From NCBI GenBank assembly GCA_001936135.1, contig CP012817.1, forward strand, positions 1,984,001 through 2,048,000: 64,000 nucleotides of DNA. The letters are read 5' to 3'. Position numbers and translations under genes: made by a program. This document shows, piece after piece, positions 21,141-29,832 of the stretch (positions are counted from its first letter, which is position 1; every line of letters starts with the position of its first letter). The stretch comes from Saccharomycopsis fibuligera x Saccharomycopsis cf. fibuligera (lineage: Eukaryota; Ascomycota; Saccharomycetes; Ascoideales; Saccharomycopsidaceae). The notes under the pieces were generated by a model, which worked only from the letters and a program-made list of their open reading frames with translations, made no database searches and had not been told where the DNA came from.

Positions 21141-22078
21141 AGAAAAAAAACCTTTCTCTTCAGTCTAGATACATATTACTCACCGGATAAGCTAAGGTTT
21201 GGAGCACTTACATCATCCAATGAAAATTAAGAGTATTTTGGAAGCGACCGGTTAGCTACTTATATAGATAGTTGAGTAAAACTTGTTGTAACATGATTTA
21301 GTTTGAATTAAATTAGGCATAAGAGATAAGTAAAAAAAATGAATACATACAAAAAATGCACCACAAGGGGCAGGGCCAGTGAGTTATTAAACAGTTTTTT
21401 CTGTTAACATAAAGGTTGATTAAGTTAAATATTGACGAACATTGAGTTGTAGCCAACAGATCGAGATGCAGATATGTAATAGTTTTTACTTACTACTTTC
21501 TAGAATCTATTTGGTTTCACAATTTGAAGTTAATTCTTTTTATATTGTAATTTTTAACAAAATATGGTTGATTTGGAAAAAAAGACCAATGAATTACAAA
21601 TAATATTATTGGCTCTATATTAAGTAATTGATCTGCGCTTTCAACATAGCCAATAACTTAAATCGTAGTTTCAACAGAATCAAGATTGTGCAGCGATTCA
21701 CGACAATTTTTGTAAACTATAATAATGCAGAAGACTTTTCTTTGTGCTCACCAGCTATAAAATTAACATTTTAATTGTACATGGCTCTCGCCTTTCACCA
21801 GAGTCGCCTGGAAATTGTTTTTATTTAAAAATGGCTGATGTCTAATTTTTGCAATCTTGTTTCTTGTCATTTTTTTGACAAGAGTTAAGTTTTAGATCTT
21901 TGAATAGGGACCTAGACCTGCTATAGGATTTGAAAATATTTTTTTATAATTTATCGTCTTTTTACTAGTATAATTATATAAAGAGAGCTCAATGGCATAT
22001 TATTATAAACCAGTTGTAACAGTCTCATGTTTGAAATGTTAAAAGCAGTTACAATGAAAACGAACCAGTTTTTTAAAT

Positions 22079-22366
22079 TCATTCGATAAATCTTATACTT
22101 TCTTTTCTTCTACCTTGTATACATAGCCGGCTGACTCTAATATCCTGATAAAAGTCCAGTAATTTACAAATAGTCTCGCTCTTGTGCAAACCGCAGTGCT
22201 TGCATGCAGGCTGACTTATTGTGGGCTTCGCACGCCCCGAAGAGTTACTTGCCCGATTTGGAACACGAGGATCCTCGAACCATGAAACGGCTGGCAAGCT
22301 TGCTTCGTTGGGAAGCAGATTGATTGCACCATGAAGCTTTTTTGTATCGTTATGATGACTATGCAA
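22079..22366 (-). pseudogene. Possible broken retroelement or gene fragment with a Cys/His cluster
   Basis: A 95-codon frame encodes a mixed-composition peptide unlike its AT-rich surroundings, with CKHCGLHKSETIC in the middle. This resembles a retroviral zinc knuckle (C-x2-C-x4-H-x4-C) shortened by two residues, so it could be a decayed Gag remnant, in keeping with the LTR-like repeats nearby. No other Gag or Pol motif is visible, and chance cannot be excluded. Local GC content is clearly higher than the flanks. Confidence 0.3.
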
Positions 22367-22565
22367 GAAGCTGGTATTAACTGCTGTTCAATGAGTTAGT
22401 TTGGCCAAGGCATTATCATGCTAGGAGATTAGGAATGCTATTATTTTTATATTTATTTTTTGGCCATAATTGCTATGGCATCAGATAAAAGATTAGGTCA
22501 ATGGCGTCACGGATGGAAGGCGCGCTGCAACGATAGTTGAGATTTCGACATGCAGAATCCGTTCA

Positions 22566-22571
22566 CACGTG
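22566..22571. promoter_or_regulatory. CACGTG box upstream of BTA1
   Basis: CACGTG within CACACGTGTG, 233 bp upstream of the BTA1 ATG. This is the core site of Pho4/Cbf1-type bHLH factors. Phosphate control of betaine-lipid synthesis is known in several fungi; for this gene it is inference. Confidence 0.4.
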
Positions 22572-22803
22572 TGCTACTCTTTAGTTCATCTGATCAACCA
22601 GACTCAAGTTGCAGCGCTATTGTAATCAGATGTTATATAAGCTCCTTTATTTCTAATTTTGAGTTCCAAAGAGGAGTTTAGAATTATTTTGTTTTCTCTA
22701 ATTTTTTTTTTTTTCTTATCCTGCTTACCAGTTCTGTCTTTTCAATTTGATTTAAAAATTTCTACTCTAATTGCTACTTGTGTTTTCGCTGCAATTATTC
22801 AAC

Positions 22804-25086
22804 ATGAACATCACAGCGCATAATGATACCGTTAATGCCCTGCTTTTTAATGGAGTTTTGGAATCACATGTTAAAACTTTGAAGACTTCTCTTTTGATTT
22901 CAGCCATTATATCTGTTTTCTTAATTTTTCATTCTAACGACAAGTCTAAATCATTTTTGATTTTCATTTGGGCCTGTTTTATAAAACCATTCACTCCAAG
23001 CAGAAAACATTTAAACACCCATCAAAATAATTTAGAAAGTTTCTATAAAACACAAGCAAAAGTTTACGATGCAACAAGGGAGGTTCTTCTTCAAGGCAGG
23101 GATAAAGCTTTGAAACTCGCATATTCTCATATTTCCCCTAAAAAAAATCTTGTATGGATTGATATTGGCGGGGGCACTGGCCTGAATATTGAAAAAATGA
23201 GCAAGCACATTTCTTCTTTGAGCTCCACATTTGAAGCTATTTATTTGATTGATTTGTCTCCGTCGCTTTGTGAGGTAGCAAAAAAAAGGGTCAAGGAAAA
23301 TGGTTGGAAAAATGTTCACATTATTTGTGCTGATGCTTGTGATTTTGAACTACCACATAAAGAAGCTGATTTAATTACCTTTTCCTATTCTTTGTCAATG
23401 ATACCTCCATATTATTCCGCAATTGACCACGCTGAAAAGTTTTTGAAGAAAAACACAGGTATAATATGCAGCATTGATTTTGGTGTACAGTCTGTTGCTA
23501 CTGCTGTTGGAAGAGTAAATACTCTCGGTGGATTGGTCAACCGCCATGTTCCATGGGTGTTTAGAACTTTTTGGAGGATCTGGTTTGAGTGTGACAAAGT
23601 CTTTCTTGACCCTTCAAGAAGAGAGTACTTGGAATATAGATTTGGAACAGTTAAATCCCTTAACTGTTGCAACAAAACCCTTGGCAAGATTCCGTACTAT
23701 ATCTGGATTGGCGCTAGTAAACTGCAGGGAGCCCGATTAATTGGTGGAGTTAATTCCTTGGATACTGGATCATCGTGCTCAATACAAATGGATTGTAAAG
23801 ATGGACAAATAGCATACCCGGTAGGCAAGGCTTTGGATGCGGTAAATGAAAACGCAAAAAAAGGTCTTCCTTATCCTTCATTATTTTATCAAAAAGAACT
23901 CTGGAGAGTTTATTATGAAGAAGTTAATGAGCACTATCAGCAATTCAAAAATCAATACATATATGCATTCACTTGGGAAGATCCTAGAGAAGATGCAAAA
24001 ATACTCAAAATAACTTCAAAGGACACTATATTGGCCATCACCAGTGCCGGTGACAATATTTTATCGTATGCTAGTTTACCTGACCCACCAAGAACGATAC
24101 ATGGTGTTGATTTGAATCCATGTCAGGGCCATTTGACAGAGTTGAAACTTGCATCTCTTCGCGCTTTATCATTTGAGGAGACATGGCAACTTTTTGGAGA
24201 GGGAAAAATTGACAATTTTGAGAACATCTTAATAACTAAGCTTGCCCCATATTTATCGTCCAACGCATTTCAATATTGGATGAAAAAGGGACCTCACGCT
24301 TTTGATATAAATGGTAAAGGACTTTATGATACAGGCTCCACGAGATGGGCTCTCAGGTTGGCAAAATATGTATTTAAAGTTACCGGCTTAACCAAAAAAG
24401 TTGAGGAGCTCTGTTCAGCTAAAACAATTGAAGAGCAAAAAGAAATCTGGGAAAGCTCAATTAAACCAGTTCTTTTTAGCGCTATTGTTGGAAAATTGTT
24501 TGTTGGCAATCCAATGTTTTTGTGGAAAGCATTGGGGGTTCCTGGTAATCAAGCCAAAATGTTGGAAACTTCAATTCTACAATATTTTAAAGATACTTTG
24601 GATCCAATTATTGGTCGTTATTTAATTTCCAAAGATAATTACTTTTACTATTTGGCTCTTAAAGGGCATTACCACAGAAACAACTGTCCAGACTACATTA
24701 CCAAACAGGGCTTTAGACGGCTATCAAGACCACAAACTTCTCCACTTGATGGAATTAGACTTCACACCGATATGCTAAACAACGTCCTTGAAAAACTACC
24801 TAAAAAAACTATATCTATCGCTGTTATCATGGACCATATGGACTGGTTTGATCCTCAAAATGAAAGCGTGATTTCAGAGATTGATGCACTTTACAGATCT
24901 CTATCAAACAACGGGAAAGTTTTGTTAAGATCAGCCGCACAAGAGCCTTGGTACATAAAAAATTTTGAGGAAAAAGGTTTTGAATGTATTGCTGTTGCAA
25001 CTAGATTCTCTGGAACCTGTATCGATAGAGTTAATATGTATGCTTCCACTTGGGTGTGCTCCAAAAAAGTTCAAGAGCACAAGTAA
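22804..25086 (+). CDS. BTA1: Betaine lipid (DGTS) synthase
   Basis: Encodes 760 residues. Fungal Bta1 fuses the two bacterial activities. The N-terminal half is a class I SAM methyltransferase (BtaB-like) with motif I WIDIGGGTG at residues 118-126 and an acidic ADACDFELPH region. The C-terminal half (from about residue 385, YAFTWEDPREDAKIL) is the BtaA/DUF3419 3-amino-3-carboxypropyl transferase, with the block FFVGNP-like region and RLHTDMLNNVLEKL. The enzyme makes the phosphorus-free lipid DGTS from diacylglycerol and SAM, probably at the ER; a hydrophobic N-terminal segment (about 35-62) may anchor it. I use the first true ATG; the longer frame opens with TTG. The gene is convergent with RNA14. 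Codon 127, in the SAM motif, is CTG. Confidence 0.92.
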   Translation: MNITAHNDTVNALLFNGVLESHVKTLKTSLLISAIISVFLIFHSNDKSKSFLIFIWACFIKPFTPSRKHLNTHQNNLESFYKTQAKVYDATREVLLQGRDKALKLAYSHISPKKNLVWIDIGGGTGLNIEKMSKHISSLSSTFEAIYLIDLSPSLCEVAKKRVKENGWKNVHIICADACDFELPHKEADLITFSYSLSMIPPYYSAIDHAEKFLKKNTGIICSIDFGVQSVATAVGRVNTLGGLVNRHVPWVFRTFWRIWFECDKVFLDPSRREYLEYRFGTVKSLNCCNKTLGKIPYYIWIGASKLQGARLIGGVNSLDTGSSCSIQMDCKDGQIAYPVGKALDAVNENAKKGLPYPSLFYQKELWRVYYEEVNEHYQQFKNQYIYAFTWEDPREDAKILKITSKDTILAITSAGDNILSYASLPDPPRTIHGVDLNPCQGHLTELKLASLRALSFEETWQLFGEGKIDNFENILITKLAPYLSSNAFQYWMKKGPHAFDINGKGLYDTGSTRWALRLAKYVFKVTGLTKKVEELCSAKTIEEQKEIWESSIKPVLFSAIVGKLFVGNPMFLWKALGVPGNQAKMLETSILQYFKDTLDPIIGRYLISKDNYFYYLALKGHYHRNNCPDYITKQGFRRLSRPQTSPLDGIRLHTDMLNNVLEKLPKKTISIAVIMDHMDWFDPQNESVISEIDALYRSLSNNGKVLLRSAAQEPWYIKNFEEKGFECIAVATRFSGTCIDRVNMYASTWVCSKKVQEHK

Positions 25087-25411
25087 AGGTGGACAATTGA
25101 GTATAGTGAAACTTTCTTTCATGATTTAGAAACCAATAAACTAACTGAATTGACTATAAATTTCCGCAAAGTACTATCTAGTTTTTGAAAACTTTTCTAC
25201 AAGAATAATATTTGTTGTTGATATTTATTGAATAGCAGAGCCTAAATATTTTTCTTTTAAGAACAAAATAAACGAAATACAAATTAAAATAAATAAGCAA
25301 ACGGAATGACAACACAAAAACCAGAAATGTTTTTAGTTACGTTTTAACAAAGTAAGCAAAGTAGTGTACTTCACAGAAGTACACATGGTAGCTCTGATAT
25401 CAAGCCAGTAT
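25087..25411. other. Convergent 3' region of BTA1 and RNA14
   Basis: 325 bp of AT-rich DNA between two stop codons; no gene or clear motif seen. Confidence 0.6.
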
Positions 25412-28276
25412 TCATGCTCTTCCAGGACCAGAACCCTGAGGAAGTGCTAATTCTCTGAGCAAATTCACCAATTTTGTGGAATCAAAGATTTTCTTGTCAA
25501 AAGAACTGGAACTAGGAAGGACTCTCAATAAATTATAAATACTATCACTGACAAATGGCTTTGATTCATCAACCACAATATTTTGGCCAACAAACTCGTT
25601 TATAACAGGTAAATTATACTGATTAGAACTAGCCAGTGGTGCTTCGTTGATGCTTGATACAGAAGATTCAATGTTGGACGGATCATAATCATCATTTTCT
25701 GTCGCTATAACACCAGCATCAGCATCTGAACCGTTTCTGAACCTCTTGACAGTGTTTCTGACTCCAATATGAGATTTTTTGAGCGCTTGATTATTATTGC
25801 TCATATTGCTTGGAGGGTCTTGAGAAATTAGAGATTTAGTCTTGAACCCATAATTTGCTAAATCGTCATTAATAACAACATCATCATCATCAGTGTCAGA
25901 ATTGTAATTTTCTAACAAATGTTCCTGTTTAATTTTATTGTTTATTTCATTTTGCCCCACACCATCCAATAAATAGTCCACTTCATTTTGATATAAGAGA
26001 TTATTGACATTGGTGTTATAATTGTTCCAAGCGTTGAATAAATCGTTCGAGTTGATGTTAATCTCGAATTCTTTAATCATGTTTAGTCCATCATATTCTT
26101 TGAAGACTTGACTAAAAATATAAAGTTGTGAATCATTAGGAAAAATCTCTTTGTATCTATTTTGCAATGTATGAATGGAAAGGATATTTCCATTGTAAAG
26201 TTCATAGCGCAAAAAATATTTGAATAACTTTTTTAATGTTTTGTTGCGCTGCTTACTTTCATAGTTCTGACGTTTTGTTATAGTTGCTTGATCATATGGA
26301 AATATTCCGTGATGAATGTTACCGTAGGAGGCTGAATACTGTGCATAAGGATTATTACCATTACCTGAACCCACATTAGAAGTCAAGTTTTTGATACATA
26401 TTTCAAACAAAGATTTTATGTTAGTATAATCATTGATGAGAATCAAAAATTTGAAATATTCAATCAAAAATGGATAATTTTTATGGTCATGCAATTCCAA
26501 ATTTTTCATTCCTGTATCAAAAATTTTTAAAGCAATTTTTATACCTCCTTGTTGGTTTGATGAGGTATTATATTCGAATAACGCTTCTTCATAATATATG
26601 TGCCAGGTTAAGTTCTTAAATCGTTTTCTAGCATCCTTGAAGATTGTTCTTGCTGTCGCTTTCTTGATTGATCTTTTGCTGACTTTAATATAGTTAATGT
26701 ACACAGTAGTTATGAGTCTTTCTAATTTTAATTTATTGAGCTCTACATTACTCAAATAAAATCCATTTTGTCTCTGTGCTTCTCTTGTTGTGTAAGCAGT
26801 AGGGTCGTTACGGATTTCAGCGTCTAAATCATTGTCTTCATCCCCATCATCATCGTCATCATCGTCATCATTGTCTTCATCATTATTCTCATCATTATGA
26901 TCATGATCATGACCATTATCGCTACTATTGCCATTATTATCTGTCGAGGATCGCTTCCTGCCGTGGGATTCACGTTTACCAACATCTTGGCCTTGAAATG
27001 GCTTTGATAACTGCTTATGTAAATACTCTTCATCAAGAACTAATTGTTCGTATTGGTTAATCAACTGATCCACTAGTTTGTTGAAAGTTGTTATAATTAA
27101 TGCCTGGTTATTCTTCAATTCATATAATTCAGCTAGCAAATATGTTAGCAAAGTTGAGTTTGGACAACATGACAATGACTCCGTTAAAATCTTGATGCCA
27201 ATGTCATAGTTTTCCTCTCTATAGCCGGTTACCTTTCTTACACTACTAACATCATTAGTGGTAGTTGAAGGCAAAGTAATAGGAACATTTAAGTCTTCTG
27301 ATAACTTGAACTGGGCATAATCAAACCAAATTTCTGGGTAAAAAGGAAATTTTTGTAGTGTTTTAACAAACGCAAATTCAATTCTTGTATTCAAGAGTTT
27401 CCTATTTGTTAATCTTAATTTATTCTGCTTTTCTAAGTTAATCCATATCTTATGAGACTTCACTACGGTTTTTTCATCAACTTTGGAATGTGCCACAATG
27501 CTCTTGGTAAGATTGGTGAACTCCTTGTACCATGTTCTTGCCAACATGTATTGCGGACTAATATCTGATATCTGTTTTCTTGCATATGATGGATTAATTT
27601 CATTTTCAAAACTGGTATAAAGTGACCATAAGTCTTCAAGTTTGTGCGAAGGAGTGACAACGCATTGCTTGAAGATTTTTCTTTTCAATTCCAATTTCTG
27701 TTGTTCTTCCCATTTAGAGATGGGATTCCATTCATCCACAAACTTCAAATAATCTTCCCAAAGTGAACCAGAGTCTAAGTCAATGCCAATATTTCGTAGG
27801 GCAATGTCATAACTTTGAATTACAACTTGTCTTGCTTCCTGGCCACCGGTAATGATATCATTCTTTTTGCGCACATAGGTTATGTATGATTTCCAAAGAT
27901 TCAAGTTAGACGTTCTAGTAAGACATCTCTCATAAAGTGACTCTGCATTACTGGCTTCACCTTTTGAAAGCTCAAAGTTTATATAGTTAAGATACACATC
28001 TCCATTATTTGGGAATATTTTTAAAAACCGTTCATAAACTTTCCGGACTTCCTCCACGGAGCCTTTGAACTGAACTCTGGAAATCAACTCCAACCACGCT
28101 GGTATATTTCTTTGGTTGTTTTTTACAGTGTATTCAAGCTTTTCTAAAGTATTAAAGTTAAGCAGCTTAATTTGTTTTTCGAATGTTGAGATTTTCTCAA
28201 TTGATGTTCCTTTGGGATGACTGGTTTCAGGCAATGGTGTACCCGAGGGACTCAATGACCCATTTTCATTAGACAT
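25412..28276 (-). CDS. RNA14: Rna14-like mRNA 3'-end cleavage factor (HAT repeats)
   Basis: Encodes 954 residues from the ATG at 28276; the 21 codons further upstream open with TTG. The sequence is built of HAT repeats, with the pattern W..Y..FE / A..IYERCL seen for instance in VYLNYINFELSKGEASNAES and in KVYERFLKIFPNNGDVY. It matches Rna14/CstF-77, the scaffold of cleavage factor IA, which joins Rna15 and Pcf11 for pre-mRNA cleavage and polyadenylation in the nucleus. A C-terminal segment (NLLRVLPSSSSFDKKIFD) corresponds to the region that binds Rna15. An acidic Asp/Asn/His-rich insert lies near residues 460-500, making it longer than the S. cerevisiae protein (677 residues). It is divergent from the IES4-like gene. 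Confidence 0.88.
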   Translation of the reverse strand: MSNENGSLSPSGTPLPETSHPKGTSIEKISTFEKQIKLLNFNTLEKLEYTVKNNQRNIPAWLELISRVQFKGSVEEVRKVYERFLKIFPNNGDVYLNYINFELSKGEASNAESLYERCLTRTSNLNLWKSYITYVRKKNDIITGGQEARQVVIQSYDIALRNIGIDLDSGSLWEDYLKFVDEWNPISKWEEQQKLELKRKIFKQCVVTPSHKLEDLWSLYTSFENEINPSYARKQISDISPQYMLARTWYKEFTNLTKSIVAHSKVDEKTVVKSHKIWINLEKQNKLRLTNRKLLNTRIEFAFVKTLQKFPFYPEIWFDYAQFKLSEDLNVPITLPSTTTNDVSSVRKVTGYREENYDIGIKILTESLSCCPNSTLLTYLLAELYELKNNQALIITTFNKLVDQLINQYEQLVLDEEYLHKQLSKPFQGQDVGKRESHGRKRSSTDNNGNSSDNGHDHDHNDENNDEDNDDDDDDDDGDEDNDLDAEIRNDPTAYTTREAQRQNGFYLSNVELNKLKLERLITTVYINYIKVSKRSIKKATARTIFKDARKRFKNLTWHIYYEEALFEYNTSSNQQGGIKIALKIFDTGMKNLELHDHKNYPFLIEYFKFLILINDYTNIKSLFEICIKNLTSNVGSGNGNNPYAQYSASYGNIHHGIFPYDQATITKRQNYESKQRNKTLKKLFKYFLRYELYNGNILSIHTLQNRYKEIFPNDSQLYIFSQVFKEYDGLNMIKEFEININSNDLFNAWNNYNTNVNNLLYQNEVDYLLDGVGQNEINNKIKQEHLLENYNSDTDDDDVVINDDLANYGFKTKSLISQDPPSNMSNNNQALKKSHIGVRNTVKRFRNGSDADAGVIATENDDYDPSNIESSVSSINEAPLASSNQYNLPVINEFVGQNIVVDESKPFVSDSIYNLLRVLPSSSSFDKKIFDSTKLVNLLRELALPQGSGPGRA

Positions 28277-28701
28277 GGAAGTATTTAATAGAATGATAAA
28301 GATACCGACATTAACAAAACAACAAAAAAGGGCCTTCAATTAATTAGACCGATTGATTTATTCAAATGCTATATTACTTGAGATGCTTTGACTTTATATG
28401 TTTACAAGTGAATCTCTTATAGCATGTATTCTGTTTTAGTACAAATTTTTGCTTTTCTCCCGCCGAAAGCAGTTTCGGAGTTGGTGCACCTGACGCTCCA
28501 ATACATTGATGGACCGGAAGTGGCTATCGATGAAGAGTAGAGCGAAAAATGCAGAGCAGAAAATCAACAAAACGCGATAGATGGATGAAGACTGTAAATA
28601 GACAACAGCCAATTAATATAAAGTCGCTTGATTTTAAAAAAAATCACTTTTTGCATATATAATCAACCTCAAAGATCTTCACACAACAATACACAGCAAA
28701 A
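28277..28701. promoter_or_regulatory. Divergent RNA14 / IES4-like promoter
   Basis: 425 bp. A TATA-like CATATATAAT lies at 28654-28663, about 40 bp upstream of the IES4-like ATG. No other site recognised. Confidence 0.5.
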
Positions 28702-29526
28702 ATGCCACCAAGAAAACAGCAAACTAAGAGAGTTTCCTATAATGGAAAGCTGCTACAGCCTCACAAGTTTGTGACGCTCAAATTTGCTATTGAATCAAAT
28801 ATACGAAAATTTGGAACCATAGTGCAAGGAACTCGCAGCACGTCTCCTAGTCTTGGTTCGAGCCCGGCGCTCAAGTCAGACCTAAGCACAGAAGGAGTGG
28901 ACTCAATAACCCCAGTATCAGGAATCGCGACGCCACTGAAAATAGCATATGATGGAATTGTAAAAAAAGGAGGGTTTAAAGGCGTTCCTAGAGGTGGCAA
29001 GCGTTCGATACTTGGATCACCAGCACCAAATAATACTAATATTGGAGAAGTAGAGACGCCTAGTAATGATAATGATAGTAGCAGCAACAAGAATAAGCTT
29101 GAAGCTGGAGCGGGCGGGAGCTCTCTCAGATTGCAAAACAATATAAATCCAAAAAGTTTGCCAATGAATTCCAATACTGGTGGAGCCTCTCTGTTGGACA
29201 AGACTGGGAAAAGAGTGAGAAAATGGGAGAAAAAACCAAGAGAGGTGAAGTCATTCACAGGGTATAGGATGCAGTTTAGCCTCTGGATAGGTGATAACGA
29301 GTCTGGACTTACTACTAAAACGAAGACTAATGACAAAGAAAATAAAACACAGGAGCAAGATAACAGTGGTTCTACAAATGTTATAGCTAAAGAACATGGA
29401 GACCAAGGCTCAGAAGAAAAAGTGGACAAAGGTACTGAAATGCTGGTCAAAGAAGAAAAGGGCACAGCGGAAGATAAAGCTGCCATAACCAACGGTATAA
29501 AGTCGACGCCATTGCTAGCAAGCTAA
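28702..29526 (+). CDS. IES4: Possible INO80 complex subunit Ies4
   Basis: Encodes 274 residues. Two blocks look conserved: HKFVTLKF near residues 22-29, and KWEKKPREVKSFTGYRMQF near 178-196 with a following W. The pattern W-x-K-...-KSF-(S/T)-GY-...-F-...-W is how I remember the Ies4 family, a small subunit of the INO80 chromatin remodeller. The remainder is Ser/Gly/Asn-rich in the middle and Lys/Glu-rich at the C-terminus, which suggests disorder. It is longer than S. cerevisiae Ies4 (116 residues). A basic start (PPRKQQTKR) fits a nuclear protein. The open frame antisense to it is a shadow. The name is tentative; the gene itself is well supported by start context and composition. Confidence 0.55.
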   Translation: MPPRKQQTKRVSYNGKLLQPHKFVTLKFAIESNIRKFGTIVQGTRSTSPSLGSSPALKSDLSTEGVDSITPVSGIATPLKIAYDGIVKKGGFKGVPRGGKRSILGSPAPNNTNIGEVETPSNDNDSSSNKNKLEAGAGGSSLRLQNNINPKSLPMNSNTGGASLLDKTGKRVRKWEKKPREVKSFTGYRMQFSLWIGDNESGLTTKTKTNDKENKTQEQDNSGSTNVIAKEHGDQGSEEKVDKGTEMLVKEEKGTAEDKAAITNGIKSTPLLAS

Positions 29527-29809
29527 TTTTAACGTGTTCATACTGTATGGCGAGACTTCGCCGGAAAAGGAGCAACCGGGCTTGAAACAATTAACATGTT
29601 CTGGTCTATGTGTTGGTTTAGGTATTGTGTACTTCTAATTTTTTTCCTCCAATTTTTTAGTTTTTTTTTTTTATTTTTTAATTTTTTTTTTTTTGGTTGA
29701 ATAGTGTAGCGCCTCGGTAAGGATGTACATCTATTAAATGATTCATAGCAAATGGACGTCTTTCAAGGAAATTTTGAATGATATACAGAACTTTGCATTC
29801 TTTGTATTA

Positions 29810-29832
29810 CATATATATATATATATATATAT
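29810..29832. repeat. (TA)n microsatellite
   Basis: Uninterrupted AT dinucleotide run of about 23 bp. Confidence 0.9.

Larger units (their letters stand above)
14943..22803. other. 7.9 kb region without protein genes: tRNA-Gln cluster and LTR-like debris
   Basis: AT-rich DNA with no conserved protein frame. It contains four tRNA-Gln(UUG) genes, scattered short repeats in both orientations that look like solo or broken LTRs, long homopolymers (28 A at 15600, 26-27 A at about 17776, about 31 T at 20060, 12-13 C at 19574) and one open frame with a Cys/His cluster (22079-22366). The left end holds the upstream region of the 13428-14942 gene and the right end the BTA1 promoter. Confidence 0.75.

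Noticed and set aside
22771-22803. Eleven-codon extension of BTA1
   Set aside because: It opens with TTG; the ATG at 22804 is the first proper start.
28277-28339. 21-codon hydrophobic extension of RNA14 resembling a signal peptide
   Set aside because: It opens with TTG, and a signal peptide would be wrong for a nuclear factor.
28761-29492. 243-codon frame antisense to the IES4-like gene
   Set aside because: A shadow of the sense frame, without domain or start context.
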